From assembly GCA_023525715.1 (NCBI GenBank), contig CM042016.1:76872382-76936381 (forward strand): a DNA stretch of 64,000 bases, written 5' to 3'. The translations under genes were made by a program, and so were the position numbers. Within the stretch, counting starts at the first letter, position 1. Each line of letters starts with the position of its first letter. The notes beneath the pieces were generated by a model. The model was not told where the DNA came from and did not search any database. It saw only the letters and a list, made by a program, of their open reading frames with translations. This DNA comes from Cichorium intybus. Taxonomy: Eukaryota; Streptophyta; Magnoliopsida; Asterales; Asteraceae. This document shows, in pieces, positions 17,395 through 27,983 of the stretch.

Positions 17395-18164
17395 TGTTGG
17401 ATTAGGTGTCTAAGCCATGACTAATAATTTGTATTTACCTAATTGATAGTAGCAAAGTCCATTTGGGTTGCCCTCATAGCTAGAGGTTGAACAGAAAAAC
17501 CGGGAGAGAGAAATGTTGATTTATTATGTGATTAATTAATCATCAGAAATAAAATAAATAGTTTATTAATATATTAAAGTGATAATATATTAATTAGAAA
17601 CTATATTAATTAATTAGTAATTAATCTGGAATTAATTGGAATTAATTTGGTAATTAATTGAATTAATTAAAGGTGCAGTGGCTGATTTGTAATTGTTCAA
17701 TAGTTGAGCAATAGATAATTATAATATATATATATGGAGAACGAAAATTAGGATATTTATATCCATAATTTTCGAATTATATATATAGATAAATAAGGGT
17801 TTGAATTTAAAGATAAAAGGTTTATCCAGTTTGAATTCGAATAAGGCTTATCTGTAAGGCTTATCTGTTAAACCCTTGAGGCTATAAATAGGGAGCCCCA
17901 TTACCCCATAAGGACCACGAAATTTTAAGGGTTTTTCTCCCTCTCTCTGGTTTTTCGAGTTCCCTAGCTTCTGGGTGTGACTCCATTTGAGGCAAGGCAT
18001 TTGCGTTGCTTAGCTTGCAAGAAACAACTAAAAGGTTAGTTTTCTGATTTTATTCTTGTGGCCTTTTAGGAAATATTTATATGTTCAATAGTAGAAAACA
18101 TAGATCCTCATAGGTTGTATGTGAACTTAGGGTTTTAGTTCATAGATTTTCAGAAAACCTTTCA
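17395..18164 (+). repeat. 3' LTR of copia LARD (complete, 770 bp)
   Basis: Starts TGTTGGATTAGGTG, ends TTTCA, and contains a TATA box at 17883-17890. It abuts the Athila gag fragment directly, so the LARD inserted into, or was joined to, that element. Confidence 0.88.
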
Positions 18165-20165
18165 AGGAGTTCCTTGATGAGCTTGACTAATGGAATATTC
18201 ACATTGATTTGGCTGAACAGCTCCCACATCTCCTCTGCTTGCGGTCCTTTCTTTCCATATGGTTTTTTCTCTGGCTTTTCCAAAGCCGCGGGAAAAGGAG
18301 CTGTCCCACTCGTCTCCCCTTTCTCCCATTTAGTTGCAGGTTCCTTTTTTTTTGCTCTTGTTTCTCCTTTTCTTTCTTCTTTTCTTTTTCTAATTCCTCT
18401 TTCTCATCGAACACTATCTCGACATCACTATCTTCTTCTACTGGTGGAGCAACAACCTTATCGTCCACCTTCTTCCCACTTCTTAGTGTGATGACTTGAT
18501 TCACTTGCATCTTCTTCAGTTGCGCCTTATCTTGATCCCTTTGCTTTTCCAACTTCATCAACTGCTCCACCAGTCTTAAAATCGCTTGAGTGTTCGTGTC
18601 TTCAGCTTCCTTGAGATTGAGCAAGACTTCATAAATCTCCTTTGTGCCAATAGTTGTGCTTCTTTCTTGTGGCGTTGGTTGCACATTTTGCTGCCTCACT
18701 TGCAGCTGCCTATTTTCCCTCTGCTGATTGTTTCGGAATGGTCGTGGCGTATTATGAAACTGACCATGTCTGTGCACTTGACTGATTTCCTCGTGTGTCA
18801 TCGAGCACTCACCGTGGTTATGACCTACTTCACCACATGTATTACAAATGCCTTGACCGTATAATACATATGCTCCTTTCTCTTTCTGAAATCTGACAAG
18901 CATCTGATTGAACTTCTTAGTAACAGCACTCAACTCACTCTGAATTTCCTTCTTCCACTTATTTTCAGCCTCCATGCTCGCCACATAAACAGTGTTATCT
19001 TTCATAGAACCACTAACCTTGGAACCCAAACTTAACTGCTCCAAAAATCTCCATGCATCTTCTAGTTCCTGCCACATGAAAGTTCCGCTTGATGAAGCAT
19101 TGACCATCGCTTGATATGTTTCGTTCACCCCTTCAAAGAATAACTTCACCAGCTGCCATTTTGGAATGTCATGATGTGGGCATGACCGCATCAACTCTTT
19201 TAACCTATCAAAGGCCTCGTGAAATGCCTCCCCCGACTTCTGTTGAAAATCTTGAATTGCTCGTCTTATCTCGGTGGTGTTACTAGCTGGATAGAATTCT
19301 TGCAAAAACTTAGCCTTCATTTGATCCCAAGTAGTGATACTATCAGGCGGTAAAGATGTGAACCATCATTTGGCTCTGTCCTTTAGGGTAAAAGTGAATA
19401 ATCTTAACCTAAAAATATCTCGATTGGTATCTCTAGGAGTGTTGGCAAAGGCTATCGCTATAAATTCATATAAGTGATTATACGGATCATCAGTTTTGTA
19501 TCTTCTAAATTGAGTTAACACTCCTATCAAATGAGGCCTAATCTCTATTTAAGTATCTACATTTTCAGGAATATAAATGGGCGACGCATCGTCATACTCC
19601 CGAGGTTGGAAGTGTGACGCAACCGATTGCCCTCTCGGTTGTGCAAAATATAAGGGTGGAACAAAGTTACCGTTGTGATGATCATTGTTATTGTAAAATT
19701 GTTGCTCTTGTGGTTGCTGCGGTTGTTGCATTCTCCACCGAGGTCCTCGACCTCGGTTCCACTGTTGTTGCTCCTGCGGAGGGATCCATCCTTCATCCTC
19801 CACATCATATCCTTGCTCTACCTCCTGGTATTGATACTGTTGTGGCGGAGGTTGTTGTGGTTGCACAGGTTGAGTTTGTTGTGGTAAGGTTTGAAAAACA
19901 GGTTGTGGTTTGAATATGGGTGGTTGGTACTATGGTTGTAATGGTTGTGATTGTTGCAGTTGAGAAATGGTTGCTTGCTGACGTGGCAGTGGGTTGCCAT
20001 CTCGGGTCGGCGCTCCCCAAGCCAACGCAGCGGAAAAAGGATTGGTTGTAGTTTCGTGCTACCGAAGTGAAATTCTGATACTGGGGGTATAAATGGAATT
20101 CCTCCTGTTACCTCACCCATAGGCTCATGGGTAACATCCTCTATACTAACACTACTGGGACTCAT
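18165..20165 (-). pseudogene. Athila-type gag, 3' end lost at the LARD junction
   Basis: Minus-strand reading from about 20165 (MSPSSVSIEDVTHEPMGEVT). A Gln/Pro/Asn-rich segment lies at 19866-19549, and the gag core around 19500-19100 (FTLKDRAK..WFTSLPPDSI, MKAKFLQEFYPASNTTEIRR). A CNTCGEVGHNHGEC zinc-finger-like motif is near 18855-18815, and the Athila hallmark VNQVITLRSGKKVD near 18500. Stop codons interrupt it (near 19548 after ENVDT and near 19365 before WFTSL) and the start region is frameshifted. Protease and pol are absent because the LARD LTR begins at 18164. Gag would bind and package element RNA. This copy is dead. Confidence 0.85.
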
Positions 20166-20384
20166 TCTATCTAGACGCCTACGCAGACGATTCTTGCGTA
20201 CGGTTCGTTCGATTCAGAGTCAAAAAGCAAGGATGATGTATGCCCACCCCGACGGGTACGCATGCACTAGTGCAACACGCCCACCAAAACCAAAACAGAA
20301 AATACTTAGTAACTTCAATATCAAAACTAAAACTAAAAATCAGAAAACACCTCACTACAGATCGTCTTATCCTAAGCTCACAAC

Positions 20385-20402
20385 TCCCCGGCAACGACGC
20401 CA
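20385..20402 (-). other. Athila primer binding site
   Basis: Minus strand reads TGGCGTCGTTGCCGGGGA, one base off the usual Athila TGGCGCCGTTGCCGGGGA. It lies a few bases inside the LTR edge at 20408. Confidence 0.85.
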
Positions 20403-20407
20403 AAATT

Positions 20408-21381
20408 TGACACGCGCAAAGGTCGTCGTGCGGTCAAAAATAAGAAAATAAAACCTCACAAACACTAGCACAGTGGTAGTAAGGGTCGATCCACGGGAGT
20501 TTGGTGGTCAAGACAAGACGATAGCTTACCAACTGTAGTGTCACGCTACACCCAGAGGGATTAAATTCTACTTTCCCAAAACACACAAAAATCTCAAATC
20601 CAAAATCAAAACCAAACATAAATTAAATGAAACTAAACCAACTCCTAACACTAGATTGCTTACTGAAATCAGAACGTATATTCAGAATCCAGAAAAAATC
20701 AGCACAAACCAAAACATTCAAAGCATCCAAGCATAAATAAAGGTAAAAAGTGCAATAAAACATGAACCGAATGATTAACTATATTAAATTCCAATCCAGA
20801 ACATCCAAAACAGTAGAATACGAAATTAAGAAGCTTTAACCTATTGCTACTGGTTATCACTATCCAGAAACACCAAGCTAGAAGCTAAAAACAACTAAAC
20901 TAATATTGAAAGTAAAGTGAAAACATAAAAATACCACAATGGGTTGCCGAAATCTCGAAACATGAGTCAAAGTCGCCATAAGTCCACCTTAGGGTCTGAT
21001 CTTTGCCTCCTGAATTCGAACTAAAAGCATCTATTTATAGTTGTGGAAAATTAGAACTCGCGACGCGTAAGGTCTCTAGCCGTGTAGTGCGTAGAGCCTT
21101 ATCCCCATTTTTTTTGTCATTTGAATTCTTCTTCACCGCATTACTTTTGACGTGGCGCGTCGCGCATGGCTTCATTCCTGCGGCACACGTGTTTATTCGA
21201 CTGATTTTGTCTTTATCCTCAAAACTTCTTCAATTGTCCGCATTTAGCCCCTGATTGTAATATTTCTTTGCAAACAAGCACTAGCACAAAAAGTGAGAAA
21301 TACCAATGCATATATGATATATTTTCACCAGGAATAGGGCCTAACAACAACTAAAATACTTGATATTACTAGGCGTTGTCA
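20408..21381 (-). repeat. Athila LTR (974 bp), shared by two partial elements
   Basis: Plus strand begins TGACA and ends TGTCA. On its left lie the PBS and gag, so it is the 5' LTR of that copy. On its right lies a purine tract (minus strand TGTGGGGTGTT), so it is also the 3' LTR of a second copy. A TATA box is at 21031-21040. Confidence 0.88.
21031..21040 (-). promoter_or_regulatory. TATA box in Athila LTR
   Basis: Minus strand CTATAAATAG. The same decamer is present in the truncated LTR at 23626-23635. Confidence 0.6.
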
Positions 21382-22674
21382 AACACCCCACACTTGTGCC
21401 TTACTTGTCCCCAAGCAAGAGAGTTTTTAACATATTTTAACTAATAGTCAAACAATTTTTGAATGTGTTCAATTTCAAAGATTATTGCCTCTAGAGTTAG
21501 ATTGAGATAGTTTTTGCAAACATAACCAGAATATTCCTTGGAATTCATGACTTTCTAAAGAACGCTTGATTACAAATTTTCTGTCCATGGTGAAGTGTAC
21601 GTACTCATTCAGATGCTAAAGGCCATAAAAGAACTATCCATGACTTTCGATGTTGTCCGTGTAACGAGCTTTCAGAAATACCATCCCAAACCAGACGATC
21701 TTTGGTGGCAAGGTGCATAAGTCCCACCCATTTTAGACCTACCGGCTCGAACAACAAAGGCCACTGATTGATAGTCCCTTCCTAAATTCCAATCCTAAAA
21801 TATCCTAATCTTCTAACTCCTAAAACTCAACTTATTTGACTAAACCACTAGCATGATGACAACTAAACAGTATTTCTTGAAAAATACCAAAGCTATAAAA
21901 TTCACAAACTATTCGTTTCAAAATTAAAATCAATTAAAAATTTTGAAAAATTGCTAAAATTTTTGAAAATTGATCATTTCCCGCAAAAATTTCAAAAATA
22001 CTCTTTCCACTGTCCACACCCCACACTTAAAACCGTACAACGTCCCTGTTGTACAAAATTATTTCAAAACAAGGGAGAAAGAGTTACCCCTTAGACGGTT
22101 GACTGCTTGATAGAACTTGGTTGTCACAGAAACAAAATACACGAACATCTCACGCTTCAGAATTCCAGAAGTTGTGGCGCAACAGTAAACACGCCGGTGA
22201 AATGACAAGTAGAGGGGGCACAATGACCCCACACTTGCATGAATCAACTCCTCCTCAGATTCCCCATTTGGTATTCACATGCACACTCACAAACACATTA
22301 AATGCAAAAAGCAAACAAACAACTAAACAAAATACAACAAAATACATGTTTCTCATTCTCGCGGTGCGCGATTGAGATGCACGCGATGTGGTAATTACGA
22401 GATGGTCAAGTTACCGTCATGTTGTAAATTACCGCGACGCGTACCACTAGAGTGTCGCGGCGCGGTAATTTCAGAATTTTTGGTCATTTTCAAACAATCA
22501 CAAAAAACTTTTCCAAAGCAGTTTTACTCAAAACACTTGACTTTTATTCTTGCCCTTAGGCTTATTTATCATCTCAAACACAGATTCGTAAGTTTATGGA
22601 CTAAAAATCCTAAGATTTAACCTATCCTAAAAATGCAAGAATAAGAAAAAATAATTACAAAGAGAACCCCTTTT
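21382..22674 (-). other. Athila 3' non-coding region with PPT
   Basis: The minus strand ends TGTGGGGTGTT next to the LTR (PPT at 21382-21392) and contains a 'CTTGCTTGGGGACAAG' type sequence near 21403-21418, which I recall as typical of Athila ends. A GC-rich inverted repeat lies at 22429-22468. No gene is seen. A few short A-rich ORFs look incidental. Confidence 0.75.
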
Positions 22675-23236
22675 TCAATTGTGGGCAGTATCATCTTCTT
22701 CGTCCTCTTCTGCTTCCTCCATAGGTTCTTCCTCCTCTTCCTCTATCAATGGCGGTTGAGGTCTCTGTATGGGAGTCTTGGAGCCGTTGAGGAAATTGAC
22801 GACGCATTCACAAAGCCATAAAAGCTGACTTTGCATGTTCTGTGTACGTCAGTCAATGTCCCTTATTGTCACCACTTGCACGTTGTCCTCTAACTTTTGG
22901 CACTGTAGGGTCCGATGAACTGCCTTCACCTCGTCGGCCAAGAATCTTGAATCCATAGTCGCGGGGGAGAGGCTTTGGGGCAGTTTGACCGATGCCCACG
23001 GTCTCTTTCTTGACGTCGATGGCTCGTGGCGCAAGGCCGGAAATGGTGACCGGTCAACAGATCTAACGATGTCATCAATGTAGATGATGTCCTGTGAAAC
23101 AGTGGTCGGTGGGCTGAAGATGGTTGGAGGAATAACCTCCAACAGGCGGATGTTGTGTGATGAAAACAGCCCGTAAGAACGTACCAAACGCGTCACGAAA
23201 TGCAAACCACCAAGCGCAATATACTTCAGCGGTGCG
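22675..23236 (-). pseudogene. C-terminal part of the Athila post-pol ORF
   Basis: Minus strand from the junction at 23236. It reads MHFVTRLVRSYGLFSSHN, continues through RDID, meets TGA (22849-22851, probably a former Trp codon) and resumes in the same frame as RTQNMQSQLLWLCECVVNFL. It ends in an acidic Glu/Asp tail with a stop at 22675-22677. Athila elements carry an extra, sometimes env-like, ORF after pol. I cannot show any envelope feature here: no signal peptide or membrane segment is visible. The 5' part is deleted. Confidence 0.55.
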
Positions 23237-23976
23237 TCCTAACACTAGATTGCTTACTGAAATCAGAAGGTATATTTAGAATCCAGAAACAATAAACGCA
23301 AACCAAAACATTCAAAGCATCCAAGCATAAATAAAGGTAAAAAGTGGAATAAAACATGAACCGAATGATTAACTATATTAAACTCCAATCCAGAACATCC
23401 AAAACAGTAGAATACGAAATTAAGAAGCTTTAACCTACTGCTACTGGTTATCACTATCCAAAAACACCAAACTAGAAGCTAAAAACAACTAAACTAATAT
23501 TGAAAGTAAAGTGAAAACATAAAAAATACCACAATGGGTTGCTGAAATCTCGAAACTTGAGTCAAAGTCGCCGTAAGTCCACCTTAGGGACTGATCTTCA
23601 CCTCCTGAATTCGACCTAAAAGCTTCTATTTATAGTTGTGGAAAATTAGAACCCGCGACGCGTAAGGTCTCTAGCCGTGTCGCGTGTAGAGCCTTATCCT
23701 CGTTTTTTTCGTCATTTGAATTCTTCTTCATCGCCTTACTTTTGACATGGCACGTCGCGCATGGCTTCATTCCCACGGCGCGCGTATTTATTCGACTGAT
23801 TTTGTCTTTATCCTCAAAACTTCTTCAATTGTCCGTATTTAACCCCTGATTGTAACATTTCTTTGCAAACAAGCACTAACACAAAAAGTGAGAAATACCA
23901 ATGCATATATGATATATTTTCACCAATAATAGGGCCTAACAATGAGTAAAATACTTGATATTACTAGGCGTTGTCA
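23237..23976 (-). repeat. Truncated Athila 5' LTR
   Basis: Aligns with 20643-21381 and ends in the same GGCGTTGTCA, so its outer end is intact. The 235 bp equivalent to 20408-20642, plus PBS, gag and pol, were lost, joining this LTR directly to the post-pol ORF at 23236/23237. Confidence 0.88.
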
Positions 23977-26039
23977 CTTGTAAATGTGTTTGAAACTCCT
24001 TTGTATTTGTAATTATCAAAATGACCCATTATAATTATAGTATGTAATAGTTATATATTTATACAATTATCTTCCGTATTTCTATCGTATCTTTGTCGTT
24101 TGTTCCACAAATTATACTCATTATAACTTATATAAATGTTTTCGTCATGTTAACATATTTAAGCCTAAAAGATGTTAAGTAGTTGAAATGTGTAATTTCT
24201 TACATCTAAGACACTAAATATAACTAACAAGATAAATTTACAGTTTATCAAACAAGTCATGACTAGTTGTTAGTTTTGGTCATTTTACATAAGTGATGAC
24301 AACATTTTAGTTCTTGTCATTTTGTGAAAATGATGGTAATCCTTCCAATTGGTCATTTTTTTTACACTATACTTTAAAAAACAGTTATTTTTGTGTTAAA
24401 TACCATTTTCTTTGTAAAAGGTCACTTCCTAAGTTTATTATGTCGTTATAAGTCCAAATAGTCGTTATTACGTCAAAATAACGTTTTTCTTATAATTGGT
24501 TATTTAGCATGTAAAGATAGTAACGACATATTTATTTTAGACCATTTTAGTTATGTAAACCGTCATATTTGATTTTTGTCCAACATTATATGACAAAATA
24601 GTTTTTGTGACTATTTTAGTGAAAAATGTATTTTCATGTCTTTTTGCCAAAAGATCATATAGTGTACCATTTTATTACCACTTCACCAACAAAGTAAAAC
24701 ATGAGATTTTGTTGGTGACAAAGGTGTGTAAAAATCTTGCATGTTAGTTTCTTGAACTAAATATGTATTTTAGTTTATCTTAACACATTTTTATGCCTAA
24801 CACTTTTGTAGTAAGATGACGAAACATATGAACACATCATATTTCAAGAGTAAAACATATAGTTTTAAGACTTCTATTCTCCCCCTTAAAAAGAGTAGAA
24901 AATGAGGGGTATGAACTCACCTTTGAAGCAAATCTTGAATTTGATGAAGAAAAGACCAAGGCTTAGCAACTTGGAAATGGCTTGATCCTCAAGATGATCT
25001 ATGGTAAAATATCAAGATTGTGAATAAAAGAACAACCAAGAATGATGGTAGAGATGATATTGAAAGCTTGGAATGAACATGAACTTACCAAGATCATTGT
25101 GAAAAACCCTTGGAATCACTTGGAACTTCTTGGTGATTTTGGAGAGAATGGAAGCAAAGATGTTGGAGACCAAATGAAGTGTGGATGCCTCATAAGGCCG
25201 AGATTTATAAGGGAGGGGGAGAGATGGTGGTCTTGCATGGGAACCATGCAAGATATGGTGTATCACATATAATATTTAAAGTTAGATCTCATGCATTATA
25301 ATATTAGATATGTAATTTTATGAAAAGATGGTGACGGTGAGGGTAGGGTGGCCAGCCATTGGGGGGGGGGCTAGGGTGAGGTGTTTTTGTCTTTTATAAA
25401 TTATACTCAAGTATTTTATAAACCTTGGTATTTTTATAAAAAGTGGTAAAACGTTTTGGGTATTTTAATAAGTTTGGGAGATATAATTACTAATAAATAC
25501 GTTAATCAATATTAACCATAAAAATATTAGTAAACATATGTTTAGATTGATTCCCAATTCGTTAGGCGAAGATATAAGCGTCTAAGCGCGGTAATCTTCT
25601 GAATACACGGTATTTGGCATTTTACTGGAAAAATAATCGGAATATGAAATTAAATACTAGACCATATTACATTCTATAGTATGTGTTTCGATGTTTCATA
25701 TTTAATGTTTAAGGCACATCGTAATGCATTTTAATACCCAATTCCTATGTACATTTATTGTTCCCAGCGACTGAACTGTTGTAACTTTTACATGCGAACT
25801 CCGTTTTCGATGTTATATATGTCTACGGAGTAACTTTTTATCGTGTTATGAATATTACTTATATAAAAATAATATTTGTGTGTTTATCGATTTCTACGCT
25901 ACTGTAATTTATTACACGTATTTATAGCGTTTACTCATTAATTGATTTCAACAAGCCTATGTATTATTAGAATATCCAATAATACAATATGAAGGTTATG
26001 AAAATCACATTCAACATTTTAACCTATTGTACGCTTCAG

Positions 26040-26074
26040 TTGACTTTCATTGACTTTTATTGACTTTTGTTGAC
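26040..26074 (+). promoter_or_regulatory. Four TTGAC motifs at exact 10-bp spacing
   Basis: TTGAC begins at 26040, 26050, 26060 and 26070, with another at 26106. TTGACC/T is the WRKY W-box core. With no gene nearby it may just be a decamer repeat. Confidence 0.3.
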
Positions 26075-26599
26075 CGAGATGGGAGAACAGTAAGGAAATT
26101 TTTTGTTGACTTTTATTAACTACAAGGGTAAGGGCCGAGATGGGAGAATAGTGAGGAAATTTTTCGAACTAGACTTTAACAGGTCCGGAAATGTTTGGTC
26201 GGTAAATGCTTAAATTTTATTTTTTATGGATGATTATTGTTTTATATCAGTAAAATAAATAATAAGGGAGATTGTATATATTACAACCAACACTGGGAAT
26301 TTTTTACCTTGTTCAATTGGTTATTCTTTAACTGACATTTTTTTATAAACTTAACATATTAAAAATAAAATACAAACCATAACAAGATTATGAGAAAGAA
26401 TTCGAAATTACAATCTCTAGTGATTGAGAGCCAAGTAGAGACCTTTCATGGTTTCAACCCCTTTAAATATTGTACTTATCAATATACAATTCAAAACAAG
26501 TTAAGCAAAAAGAATTTCTTTCCAATTTTACAGCTAGTGTATTAGGTTTACCAAAACATTCTCTTTGGTAAACTATTATGAAATCAAAAACATGGATTC

Positions 26600-26830
26600 C
26601 TTCATGATTATATATGCTATTCACAAATGATTATCTATATTATTCATTCATGATTATATATGTTATTCACAAACATTCTCTTTGGTAAACTATTTAATCA
26701 TATATGATTATCTGTATTATTCATTCATGATTATATATGCTATTCACAAATGATTACATATATGATTGTCTGTATGATTCATTCATGAATAGCAAGGTGA
26801 ATAGCAAACTAAAATTCATTGATGATTATC
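26600..26830. repeat. Degenerate repeats of ATTCATGATTATATATG type
   Basis: Several imperfect copies of a block with 'cattcatgattatatatgctattcacaaa' character, mixed with a duplicated 'cattctctttggtaaactat' segment (also near 26555). Similar ATTCATGATTA words flank element B on both sides, so they belong to the DNA B inserted into. Confidence 0.6.
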
Positions 26831-27178
26831 TATATGCTATTCAATGACGATTACAAGTGTTTTATACAAATATGGGTCATTTTATATATTTATCATTTGT
26901 TTATTGACATGATTTTTATACATTTTGAATGTAGATTTTTCAGAGTATTGGAGTTGCATGAATGAGAAGTCGAAGCAGTCTATTTCAAATCAAAAGATTT
27001 AGCACAACAACATTATTATTTAATCATTTGTGATTAAAGTTGTATTGTTTTTAATTATTTAGTCTAAAACTATATTGTATTTTTCCCTGTTTTATGTTCT
27101 ATAATCATTCATGATTATAAATGTAGTTAACTTTTTTGTATTTATACATTGTCTTCTATTCATTTATGATTACACATG

Positions 27179-27719
27179 TGATGCGATATCAGCTCTTTGA
27201 TCGTCTGGTTCTCACTTCACGGGTGATTCTGGTCGTCCTGGGCTTGACCTGCGACCACAATCACAAAAGGAATGGCAGCGTTAGCCGTTCTCCGGGAGGA
27301 GGTCCCGGGAAAACGCTCCGATGCCAAAGTCAGATCTCCGGCGGGGTTTTATAATTGTATAATATGAGTTTAGAGTATGATCATCCCGATCCCCTTACCG
27401 GGTGCCCTCCAGGGGCTTTTATACGTCCTTCCCTGTCTGGCTATGGCCGGCAAGATCTTTGCTGTGGCAGGAGGGGACCAAGTCGTCCGTTGATAGTACG
27501 ATCTTTGTCCTTTGCCACACCCCTATTGGCTCAGGCCGGCTGGATGGGGCGCGCACGATCTGTGTCAGGTATGGGCGCCACGCGTGAGTCGAGGAATGTG
27601 GCGCCAAGTACATTTCACGCTGGTCGTTCCTGGCGAGGAACTTCCAGCGGTTGGCGAGTTTGGGGTCCTCACGGGTGCACTGGAAGGCGCACTAGCGGTT
27701 GCCAGATGGCACGCTATCA
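27179..27719 (-). repeat. 3' LTR of element B (541 bp)
   Basis: Lacks about 87 bp present in the other LTR (around 38404-38490), between short repeats of CGTTCC/GGAACTTCC type. Otherwise nearly identical. Confidence 0.93.
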
Positions 27720-27775
27720 AGTCTCCCTAGCCTTAGGCATTATTGCGTGTGCGTAGCTAGTGATGGTGGCTAGGG
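27720..27775 (-). other. PPT and stem-loop of element B
   Basis: On the minus strand GGCTAGGGAGACT precedes the LTR. CCCTAGCC (27725-27732) pairs with GGCTAGGG (27768-27775), placing part of the PPT inside a stem. Confidence 0.55.
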
Positions 27776-27983
27776 CTAGCATTGAGTAAAACACGCTGAT
27801 GTGACCGTTTATTCAGACGGTATTAATCATTATCTTTGAATTTTGAAACTCCCGCTTGCGGCTTTCCTTTATCCCACCTCTTTATATCCTCCTTTTTCTC
27901 CGGCCATTAGTTCCTTTGCGGTTTCTTTTCCCTTTGTCAATTTCTTGTTCTTCTCCTTCTTCATTCTTCTGTTTATTGTCAAG

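Larger units (their letters stand above)
1218..18164 (+). mobile_element. Copia-type LARD (non-autonomous LTR element), interrupted by element A
   Basis: Two LTR copies (1218-1662 truncated, 17395-18164 complete) flank an internal region. The region starts with a tRNA-Met-type primer binding site (TGGTATCAGAGC, 1664-1675) and ends with a purine tract at 17384-17394. Without the 9.85-kb Tat insertion the internal part is about 5.9 kb and has no ORF longer than about 80 codons and no recognisable gag or pol. That fits a large retrotransposon derivative moved by proteins from another element. The copia assignment rests on the PBS, the TGTTGG LTR start and the PPT. Shared LTR parts differ at roughly 17 sites plus a 15-bp indel over about 440 bp. 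The left target duplication cannot be checked because the 5' LTR start is missing. Confidence 0.75.
23977..27173. other. AT-rich spacer without recognisable gene
   Basis: No ORF of note and no LTR pair. It contains many TTTTAGT/GTCATTTT-type short repeats (24250-24700), a G run (25363-25371), a decamer repeat of TTGAC (26040-26074), an imperfect duplication of about 60 bp (about 26060-26100 and 26120-26165, 'gagatgggagaa'), and the ATTCATGATTATATATG repeats at 26600-26830. Most is probably decayed transposon DNA. Confidence 0.6.

Noticed and set aside
19614..19913. Plus-strand ORFs rich in Val/Leu over the Athila gag
   Set aside because: They are reverse-strand shadows of the Gln/Pro-rich gag segment read on the minus strand.
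24240..24820. Possible CACTA or MULE terminal region (repeated GTCATTTT/ATTTTAGT words, TTTTGTAGTAAG near 24805)
   Set aside because: No CACTA terminal inverted repeat, no 3-bp or 9-bp target duplication and no transposase found.
27355..27756. Open frames of 130-200 codons in both element B LTRs (also 38137-38751)
   Set aside because: They lie inside LTR sequence, are not conserved as protein between the two LTRs because of the 87-bp difference, and match nothing known.
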